Assembly: GCA_902496775.1 (NCBI GenBank)
Contig: CABVCF010000060.1
Span: 1 to 12,637, forward strand
Source: an uncultured Collinsella sp.
GTDB taxonomy: Bacteria > Actinomycetota > Coriobacteriia > Coriobacteriales > Coriobacteriaceae
Reading direction: 5' to 3'
Length of the DNA stretch: 12,637 nucleotides
Positions 8,087 through 12,637 of the stretch are shown one piece after another. The first letter of the stretch is position 1. Each line of letters starts with the position of its first letter. Both the position numbers and the translations under genes were made by a program. The notes beneath the pieces are model-generated. The model ran no database searches. It was not told the origin of the DNA and was given only the letters and a program-made list of their open reading frames with translations.

Positions 8087-8605
8087 ATGACGTGTAAGCT
8101 TTCTGCCATTGTCGCCGTGTGCGATGACTGGGGTATTGGGTGCGAGGGCGACATGGTGGTGTCCAACCGTGCCGACATGCGTCATTTTGTGGCATGCACC
8201 AAAGGTTGCCCGGTCATTATGGGGCGCAAGACGCTGTTGAGTTTTCCTGGCGGGCGTCCGCTTAAGAACCGCCGCAACATTGTGCTCACGCGCGATGAGG
8301 ATTTTGCGCCCGAGGGTGTCGACGTGGTGCATAGCATTGACGAGGCCCTGGCCGCCGTGGCTGATGAACCCGTTGCGTGGGTGATTGGCGGCGGCGAGGT
8401 GTATCGCCAGTTTTTGCCGTATTGCGTCGAGGCCGAGGTTACGCATAACCATTGCGTGCATGACGTGGATACGTACTTTCCCGATTTGGATGCCGATCCC
8501 GCGTGGGAGATTGCGCAGCGCAGCGGGGTCGCGACGATTGCCGCCGGCGAGGGTGATGAGGGTGTCGATTATGAGTTCGTGACGTATCGTCGCGTTGATG
8601 CTTAA
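8087..8605 (+). CDS. folA: Dihydrofolate reductase
   Basis: A 172-residue DHFR that reduces the dihydrofolate made by ThyA back to tetrahydrofolate with NADPH. Visible motifs are the N-terminal SAIVAVCDDWGIG strand and Met20-type loop, the substrate acid Asp30 in RADMRHF, the NADPH-binding PVIMGRKT (42-49) with SFPGGRPLKNRRNIVLTRD following, and VIGGGEVYRQFLP. The Pro-Trp pair of the E. coli Met20 loop is replaced by Val-Val. No clear ribosome binding site exists. The ATG at 8087 is preferred, but a GTG at 8078, immediately after the thyA stop, would add three residues. Either way translation is probably coupled to thyA. Confidence 0.93.
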   Translation: MTCKLSAIVAVCDDWGIGCEGDMVVSNRADMRHFVACTKGCPVIMGRKTLLSFPGGRPLKNRRNIVLTRDEDFAPEGVDVVHSIDEALAAVADEPVAWVIGGGEVYRQFLPYCVEAEVTHNHCVHDVDTYFPDLDADPAWEIAQRSGVATIAAGEGDEGVDYEFVTYRRVDA

Positions 8606-8712
8606 ATCTCCTTTTTGCCCACGGTATTATCGGGTTGGAATGAGTGAGGGGCGGCGCCTGGCGTCGCCTCGTTTGATATAGGTGCTGCAAAGAAAGGTGC
8701 GGGCTGGCTGCT
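8606..8712 (+). promoter_or_regulatory. Leader region of the RNA methyltransferase gene
   Basis: This 107-bp gap contains a candidate -10 box, TATTAT (8625-8630), with TTAAAT 17 nt upstream as a weak -35. A 13-codon ORF (8640-8681, MSEGRRLASPRLI) follows. Within it is a GC-rich hairpin, GGCGGCG-CCTGG-CGTCGCC (8650-8668), followed by TCGTTT. This could be a weak terminator or attenuator. GAAAGG (8692-8697) lies 15 nt before the methyltransferase ATG, an unusually long spacing. Confidence 0.3.
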
Positions 8713-9627
8713 ATGACTGATGCCGTTGAGGTGCTGCGAATCGATTCGCTCGAGGACGAGCGGCTCGATGCCTACGTGCGACTGACCGAGCGTGAGCTTC
8801 GCTGCGTGCTGGAGCCGCAGAAGGGCATTTTTATCGCCGAGAGTGCCAAGGTCATCGAGCGTGCGGTTCGCGCCGGATACGAGCCGGTGAGCTTTCTTTT
8901 GGGCGAGCGCTGGCTCGATCAGATGATGCCGCTGTTTGAGCGCCTGGCGGTACGCGAAAGTGCGGGCCCAGTTCCCGTGTTCGTGGCCTCGATGGAGCTT
9001 ATGGAGCGGCTGACGGGCTTTAACGTGACGCGCGGTGCGCTCGCGGCATTCCGTCGTCCACGTCAGATTCCGGTAGCCGAGTTCTTGGGTGGCGTCGTCG
9101 AGGCGGCGGGGGAGCGCCCGGTGCGCGTGTGCGTGCTCGAGGGCATTGTCGACCACACCAACGTCGGCGCGATTTTCCGCTCGGCGGCTGCTCTGAACGT
9201 CGATGGCATTTTGGTGAGCCCCACTTGCTGTGACCCGCTGTACCGTCGCTCGGCCCGCGTGAGCATGGGCACGGTGTTTCAGGTGCCCTGGACGCGCATT
9301 GGCAGCGAGGCACGCGTATGGCCGCATGACGGGCTGGCGGCGCTGCACGATGCCGGCTTTTCCTGTGCCGCCATGGCGTTGACGGATGATTCGGTGTCAT
9401 TGGACGATCCCGCGCTGCAGGAGATTGACCGCCTGGCGATTTTTATGGGTACCGAGGGTGCTGGCTTGGGCGCCAAGACCATTGCAGGCTGCGACCGCGC
9501 CGTGCGTATTCCGATGGCGCATGGGGTCGATTCGCTCAACGTGGCCGCGGCAAGTGCTGTTGCCTTTTGGCAGCTGTGCCCGCATGTGAGCAACGAGTAC
9601 CACTACCAGCCGGGTTTGTATCACTAA
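8713..9627 (+). CDS. SpoU/TrmH-family RNA 2'-O-methyltransferase
   Basis: A 304-residue SPOUT-class methyltransferase that uses S-adenosylmethionine to 2'-O-methylate a ribose in rRNA or tRNA. An N-terminal substrate-binding domain (about 1-125; KGIFIAESAKVIERA resembles the family's 'G..lveG.k.v.ea') precedes the knotted catalytic domain. The catalytic domain shows motif 1 HTNVGAIFRSAAAL with Asn150 and Arg156, motif 2 IFMGTEGAGL (243-252) and motif 3 IPMAHGVDSLNVAAASAVA (266-284), which forms the deep knot. The target nucleotide cannot be read from the sequence; family members include 23S rRNA G2251-type, tRNA Gm18 and TsnR-type enzymes. It stands alone on the + strand, 107 bp after the DHFR gene. 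Confidence 0.92.
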   Translation: MTDAVEVLRIDSLEDERLDAYVRLTERELRCVLEPQKGIFIAESAKVIERAVRAGYEPVSFLLGERWLDQMMPLFERLAVRESAGPVPVFVASMELMERLTGFNVTRGALAAFRRPRQIPVAEFLGGVVEAAGERPVRVCVLEGIVDHTNVGAIFRSAAALNVDGILVSPTCCDPLYRRSARVSMGTVFQVPWTRIGSEARVWPHDGLAALHDAGFSCAAMALTDDSVSLDDPALQEIDRLAIFMGTEGAGLGAKTIAGCDRAVRIPMAHGVDSLNVAAASAVAFWQLCPHVSNEYHYQPGLYH

Positions 9628-9752
9628 ACAGATATTTCGCACCGGGCTGTGGTTCGGGGCGTTTCGGCCGACGCTGGTCGGTGCTAAGCTGGTGTCGGCT
9701 TTGGTCTTAAATTGCCGTTTTGTTGTTTGACGTACGCTTGTGGGGAGGGCGT

Positions 9753-11101
9753 GTGGCTAAGAAATCTACGGCTATCGATGTAACGCAGGGTGTCATTTGG
9801 CAGCAGCTGCTGTCGCTGTGCGTTCCCATTTTCTTTAGTTCGTTTTTCAGCAGGCATACACGCTTATCGGTACCTATATCGTCGGTCAGTTTGGCGGTAA
9901 GCTCGCGCTGGGTGGCATTCAGGCCACGATGGTGCTTACGGAGCTCTGCATTGGCTTTTGCGTCGGTGTGGGTGCCGGCTGCGCGGTCATTACAGGCCAG
10001 TTTTTTGGCCAGCACGATGACGAGCGCCTGAGTCGATCGGTCCATACGGCCATGACGCTCGCGCTGGTGGGCGGCATTGTCATTTCCATTCTGGGCATGG
10101 TGTTTGTCGAGCCGATGCTTGTGTTGATGAATACACCGCATGAGCTGCTGGCCGAGGGCGTGGCGTATGCCCGTTGCTACTTTGCCGCCATGTTTGCGGC
10201 GCTGCTGCTCAATATGGGGACGGCGCTGTTGCGCGCCGTGGGCGACACGCGCGGTCCGGCGGTCATTATTGCCTCCGGCTGCTTCGTCAATGTGGCATTC
10301 GACATTCTCTTTGTCGCCGTGCTGCACATGGAAGCGCTGGGCTGCGGCATCGCGGTGGCGCTGACCATTTGCTCCAATGCCACGATGATTGTGGTTCGCA
10401 TGATGCGCGCTCCGGGTGCGTGGCGGTTGTCGCTATCCAAGCTTGGTATCGATCGCAGCATTTGCAAGAGCATGCTTTCGTGCGGTTTGCCGCTGGGTGT
10501 TCAGTCTGCGGCGTATTCGATCTCGAACGTGCTGATTCAGGTGTCAGTCAACTCGTTTGGTGCCGATGTCACCACGGCGTGGGGCCTTTCGGGCCGCCTG
10601 GATGGCATTGTCTGGATGGTGACCGAGGCGCTTGGCGTGTCGATCACCACGTTCTCGGCGCAGAACTTTGGTGCGCGCAATTACGATCGCATGCGAAAGG
10701 GGTACCACACGTCGCTCGTGCTTTCGTTTGTGCTTATCGGCGGCCTGTCTGCCGTGCTGCTGGTGTTCTCTGGCCCGCTTTCGCGTTTGTTTATCGACGA
10801 TGCCGCGATTTCGGCCTATACCACGACGATCCTTCATTTTATTGCGCCGTTCTACGCGATTTTCTCGATTATCGAAAACGCGTCCGGTTCCATCCGCGGC
10901 GCCGGCGTGAGCTTCCAGCCTATGATGCTCACAATCTTCGGCACGGTCGTGCTCCGCGTGGCGTGGGTGTTCGCGATTATGCCGCTCGACCCCTCGCTCG
11001 AGCATTTGCTGCTGGTCTACCCCGTAACCTGGGTAATCACCGCCACGATGTTCACCATCTACCACCACAGCGGCAACTGGCTAGGCCGCGCCACAGCCTA
11101 G
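9753..11101 (+). pseudogene. MATE-family multidrug efflux protein, frameshifted
   Basis: A MATE (NorM/DinF-type) Na+- or H+-coupled drug exporter gene of about 450 codons, with many hydrophobic transmembrane segments throughout. The N-terminal part is read from GTG 9753 (VAKKSTAIDVTQGVIWQQLL, then VPIFFSSF), with GGGGAGGG upstream. At the five-T run 9843-9847 the frame breaks. One more base there restores SFFQQAYTLIGTYIVGQFGG and joins the rest, which runs open to 11101. The remainder is typical of the family: GQFFGQHDDERLSRSVHTAM in the first half, and TTFSAQNFGARNYDRMRKGY in the second repeat. The long part could in principle start at 9929, but that would lose the first transmembrane helix and part of the next. 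The stop codon TAG lies within the first REP-like repeat. Whether this is true decay, a sequencing error or a slippage site cannot be decided here. Confidence 0.85.
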
Positions 11102-11173
11102 TCATTGGGGACGTTCTTAAATTGCTAGTCGTTAGGGACGTTCTTAAATGACTAGTCGTTAGGGACACTCTTT
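11098..11173 (+). repeat. Left REP-like repeat cluster (2 full units and 1 truncated)
   Basis: Three units overlap at CTAG with a 27-nt period: 11098-11128, 11125-11155 and a short 11152-11173. The unit runs CTAGTCRTT, then a core of the type GGGACGTTCTTA, then AAYGACTAG. In the middle unit the ends form a 9-bp stem (one G-T wobble) around a 13-nt loop. The third unit changes after GGGAC to ACTCTTT, which marks the inner edge of the RAYT module. The first CTAG contains the stop codon of the MATE gene. Confidence 0.85.
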
Positions 11174-11261
11174 GCGCCACGATTTTCTGGATTTCATCCA
11201 GGTTGTCTTGCATGCCCTTGTAAACTGTCAGCACGGGCTTAGCAAATTGGATCGTCCGCGC
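11174..11261 (-). other. Possible gene remnant upstream of the RAYT gene
   Basis: The minus strand is open here and reads FAKPVLTVYKGMQDNLDEIQ, then KIVAQRV, a protein-like amphipathic stretch. It has stops just upstream and runs into the repeat cluster downstream. I do not recognise the family. It also holds a perfect hairpin, CTGGAT-TTC-ATCCAG (11187-11201), so it may instead be the non-coding left end of the transposon. No promoter or ribosome binding site supports expression. Confidence 0.2.
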
Positions 11262-11302
11262 CTATCAGATGTTGCCCGGTGGGTTAGTGATGGGAGGGCG
11301 AT

Positions 11303-12073
11303 ATGCCAAGAACGGGTAGAGTCGTTTCGTTAACAGGCTATAACCATATAATCGCACGCGGTAATGGCGGCATCTGCATCTTCGAAGACGATGAAGATCG
11401 CTATCGGATGCTCACGCTGTTTGAGGATAAGCTTGTTGGGAATGGTATCGGCGTTACTGCGTGGTGCCTCATGTCGAACCATTTTCATCTCATGGTTGAT
11501 GACCCTAACGGAAGAATCTCATCTTGCATGAGCGGCATCCTTACCTCGTACGTCAAATACTTTAATCATAAAACCGATCGTGTCGGGCATTTGTTTCAGG
11601 ATCGGTTTAAGAACATTCCAGTTGAGAACGATATCCAGGCAATTGCGCTCGCTGATTACATCCATATGAATCCCGTTAAGGCGGGTATTTCGGCTGTCGA
11701 TAATTATCGCTGGTCCAGCTATCGAGCATATGCGTATGGTTATGATGGGTTTGGGTTTTGCGATCCTGGCATTGTGCTGGACCTCGTGGGCGGATCGCTC
11801 GAATATCGGCATTATCTTGATGAGCGACTAGAGAGCGCGCCTTATGATGCCGAGCCCCGTCCTCGTGTTCTCGACGATGAGGTGCTCAAAATCGCGAAGG
11901 AGATTGCTTTGCCTGTTTCTCTTTCCGACATTAAGGCGATGACTCCAGCCGAGCGTAGGCCGATTCTTTGTAAAATGCGGAAATCAGGCCTTACGGTTAA
12001 TCAAATTGTAAGGCCGGTTGGTCTTGGCCGCGCAACGGTTGCGAATGGCACGTCGGGTTGGCGTGAGTTTTAG
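11303..12073 (+). CDS. REP-associated tyrosine transposase (Y1/HUH, IS200-like)
   Basis: A 256-residue single-strand DNA transposase of the RAYT/TnpA_REP group. The N-terminus (GYNHIIARGNGGICIF) is followed by the HUH metal-binding motif MSNHFHLMVDD (His60, His62). Next comes LTSYVKYFNHKTDRVGHLFQ, with the nucleophilic tyrosine at Tyr83 or Tyr86, then RFKNIPVEND and DYIHMNPVKAGI, all hallmarks of the family. The C-terminus (from about 210) holds LTVNQIVRPVGLGRATV, the helix-turn-helix-like tail common in RAYTs. ATG 11303 has GGGAGGG 4 nt upstream. The gene is clearly AT-richer than its neighbours and uses many GAT, ATT and TTT codons, which suggests horizontal origin. RAYTs process the palindromic REP sequences that flank them, as here. 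Confidence 0.93.
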   Translation: MPRTGRVVSLTGYNHIIARGNGGICIFEDDEDRYRMLTLFEDKLVGNGIGVTAWCLMSNHFHLMVDDPNGRISSCMSGILTSYVKYFNHKTDRVGHLFQDRFKNIPVENDIQAIALADYIHMNPVKAGISAVDNYRWSSYRAYAYGYDGFGFCDPGIVLDLVGGSLEYRHYLDERLESAPYDAEPRPRVLDDEVLKIAKEIALPVSLSDIKAMTPAERRPILCKMRKSGLTVNQIVRPVGLGRATVANGTSGWREF

Positions 12074-12086
12074 GGCCCTGATTTTG

Positions 12087-12104
12087 CTCTTTCCCAAGAA
12101 AGAG
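12087..12104 (+). repeat. Perfect hairpin at the right inner edge of the RAYT unit
   Basis: CTCTTTC-CCAA-GAAAGAG forms a 7-bp stem immediately after the RAYT stop codon and overlaps the conserved AAAGAGTGTCCC. It could be a recognition hairpin for the Y1 transposase or a weak transcription terminator. No T-run follows it. Confidence 0.5.
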
Positions 12105-12163
12105 TGTCCCCAACGACTAGACGTTCAAGAACGTCCCCAATGACTAGTCGTTTAAGAACGTCC
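12099..12163 (-). repeat. Right REP-like repeat cluster, inverted, outer unit truncated
   Basis: The same family as the left cluster in the opposite orientation: a short inner unit (12099-12120), a full 31-nt unit (12117-12147), and an outer unit that starts at 12144 but matches only as far as GAACGTCC (12163). The expected continuation is CYAAYGACTAG; instead the sequence changes to ATTACAG. The full unit also holds the perfect hairpin ACGTTC-AA-GAACGT (12121-12134). The break is best explained by insertion of the adjacent IS110 element. Confidence 0.85.
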
Positions 12164-12164
12164 A
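12156..12164 (+). other. Left insertion junction of the IS110 element
   Basis: The REP-like unit is intact through GAACGTC (12156-12162) and then reads CATTACAG. The 14-bp target deduced from the bridge RNA is GAACGTCCCCAACG, with its overlap dinucleotide at positions 8-9. Position 8 is 12163, which places the junction at 12163-12164. The intact target has CC there and the junction reads CA, so the exact crossover base is uncertain. The right junction is outside the window. Confidence 0.65.
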
Positions 12165-12181
12165 TTACAGTCGAAATTGTC

Positions 12182-12374
12182 AGCCCGGGACCGTCTCGGG
12201 CTACGATTGAGGCGCGCCCAGAACGGGCCGCCGACCGGGCGCCCGCGCACGGCCGAACGTCCCTGCCCCCGAGAGGGCCCGTTGGGTGCTGCCGGCGCGG
12301 GACGCGCCGCCCCCGACGGCTGATAGGAAAGTGCCGGGCAGGCGCCGCGGCTGGTAATGTGAGTGCCGAGGGGG
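12182..12374 (+). ncRNA. IS110 bridge RNA with target- and donor-binding loops
   Basis: The structure was folded by eye. (1) A 5' stem-loop, AGCCCG/CGGGCT (12182-12202). (2) A target loop: an 11-bp stem 12242-12253/12291-12301 with one bulged A (12249), and an apical hairpin GCCC/GGGC (12265-12278). Its 5' strand carries GAACGTCCC (12255-12263) and its 3' strand carries CGTTGGG (12280-12286). (3) A donor loop: stem CCCCC-GA-CGGC/GCCG-A-GGGGG (12310-12320/12365-12374), and an apical hairpin 12333-12351. Its 5' strand is TGATAGGAAAGT and its 3' strand contains GTAATG (12354-12359). The target guides specify GAACGTCCCCAACG with a 2-nt overlap, the consensus of the adjacent repeats. GTAATG is complementary to CATTAC (12163-12168) at the element's left end. 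Bridge RNAs of this layout (known from IS621) direct IS110 recombinases. Exact 5' and 3' ends are estimates. Confidence 0.8.
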
Positions 12375-12412
12375 AGGCCATCCGGTCGAACGACTACCGG
12401 AAGGATACCACC

Positions 12413-12637
12413 GTGAAAGCGCCATCCACCAGACCCGCGGCCGTGCTCGGCCTGGACGTCGGCAAGTCGTCGCACTGGGCCTGCCTGATCGACCGCGACG
12501 GGGAGGTGCTGGCCAGCGCCCCCGTCCGCAACAGGGAGGCCGAGCTCGACGCGCTGTTCGCCTCCGCGCCCGCCGGCACGCTCGTCGTCGTCGACCAGTT
12601 CCGCAACATAGGGTCCCTCGCCGTGAGGCGCGCCCGC
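12413..12637 (+). CDS. IS110-family RNA-guided transposase (DEDD recombinase), N-terminal part
   Basis: The first 75 residues are visible; the gene runs off the window. The start VKAPSTRPAAVLGLDVGKSS contains the first catalytic acid, Asp15, in the hallmark GLDVGK. Asp61, in LVVVDQFRNIGSLAVRRAR, occupies the second acidic position of the RuvC-like fold, where Asp-Gln is common in actinobacterial members and Glu in others. The GTG at 12413 has GGAAGGAT (12399-12406) 6 nt upstream. Codon use is extremely GC-rich, quite unlike the RAYT gene beside it. The rest of the RuvC-like domain and the C-terminal Ser-containing Tnp domain lie outside, so integrity cannot be judged. Confidence 0.9.
   Translation, partial: MKAPSTRPAAVLGLDVGKSSHWACLIDRDGEVLASAPVRNREAELDALFASAPAGTLVVVDQFRNIGSLAVRRAR

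Larger units (their letters stand above)
11098..12163 (+). mobile_element. RAYT transposase with inverted REP-like repeat clusters
   Basis: A unit made of a Y1/HUH transposase gene (11303-12073) flanked by inverted clusters of 31-nt palindromic repeats. On each side the innermost repeat is cut short at the same 12-nt sequence: GGGACACTCTTT on the left (11162-11173), and its reverse complement AAAGAGTGTCCC on the right (12099-12110). This matches the known organisation of REP-associated tyrosine transposases with their cognate REP sequences. The exact outer boundaries are uncertain. The left cluster begins at the MATE stop codon, and the right cluster is interrupted by an IS110 element. Confidence 0.75.
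12164..12637 (+). mobile_element. IS110-family element, left end (continues past window)
   Basis: The element starts at the break in the REP-like repeat. It contains a long GC-rich non-coding left end of about 250 nt, then the first 75 codons of a DEDD transposase. A long non-coding region upstream of the transposase is typical of the IS110 group, which carries its bridge RNA there; IS1111-group elements carry it downstream. There are no terminal inverted repeats to check, as is normal for this group. Confidence 0.85.

Noticed and set aside
7226..8461. 411-codon minus-strand frame opposite thyA and the DHFR gene
   Set aside because: Shadow of two well-identified enzymes.
9663..9682. CCGAC-GCTG-GTCGG inverted repeat after the methyltransferase gene
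   Set aside because: The stem is only 5 bp with no T-run, so it does not qualify as a terminator.
10174..11151. Alternative plus-strand frame within the MATE gene
   Set aside because: The other frame gives a hydrophobic MATE protein with conserved motifs; this one is Arg/His/Cys-rich and not protein-like.
11098..11173. CRISPR-like direct repeats with 27-nt period
   Set aside because: There are no spacers. The units are palindromes overlapping at CTAG, no cas genes are present, and an inverted copy lies beyond the transposase.
12293..12309. Perfect hairpin CGGCGCG-GGA-CGCGCCG
   Set aside because: It competes with the 11-bp stem of the target loop, which is longer and leaves both guide strands exposed. 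It may be an alternative fold, but it was not used in the model.
12070..12475. Minus-strand open frames across the IS110 left end
   Set aside because: They are Arg/Pro/Gly-rich and lack motifs. The region is better explained as a structured RNA on the plus strand, with guides that match the target and donor.

Overview
The window looks like chromosomal DNA of a GC-rich, anaerobic actinobacterium of the Coriobacteriia, most likely Collinsella or a close relative. The codon bias, the GTG starts, the rnc-smc-ftsY-ffh gene order and the protein sequences all fit. Species assignment is inference, because no database search was possible.

Region 1 (1-6240, + strand) is a tightly packed housekeeping operon: the 3' end of rnc (RNase III), then smc (chromosome condensation), ftsY (SRP receptor) and ffh (SRP54). 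Gaps are 10 nt or less, or genes overlap by one base. It closes with a strong Rho-independent terminator. Region 2 (6298-7062, - strand) is a fusion of a DUF134/UPF0251 HTH domain, a NifX/NifB-C-like cluster-binding domain and a His/Cys-rich metal-binding tail. A strong internal ribosome binding site precedes the second domain. Two copies of the palindrome TGRCATATGTCA bracket its presumed promoter, with centres 53 bp apart.

Region 3 (7229-9627, + strand) holds thyA and a dihydrofolate reductase gene (a dTMP/folate pair), then a SpoU/TrmH-type RNA methyltransferase behind a short leader. Region 4 (9753-11101) is a MATE-family multidrug efflux gene broken by a single-base frameshift at a T-run near its 5' end.

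Region 5 (11098-12637) is mobile DNA. A REP-associated Y1 (HUH) transposase (RAYT) is flanked by inverted clusters of 31-nt REP-like palindromes that overlap at CTAG. The outermost right-hand palindrome is cut off part way through. There begins the left end of an IS110-family element, whose DEDD transposase runs off the window.

The main discovery is in the 250 nt between that break and the IS110 transposase start. The sequence folds by eye into the layout of an IS110 bridge RNA: a 5' stem-loop, a target-binding loop and a donor-binding loop. The two strands of the first loop carry GAACGTCCC and CGTTGGG. Together they specify a 14-bp target, GAACGTCCCCAACG, with a 2-nt overlap at positions 8-9. 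That is the consensus of the REP-like repeat family next door, and the left junction lies in exactly this sequence. The second loop carries GTAATG, complementary to CATTAC at the element's own left end. The window therefore appears to show an RNA-guided IS110 element programmed to insert into RAYT-mobilised repeats, parallel to IS621 and REP sequences in E. coli.
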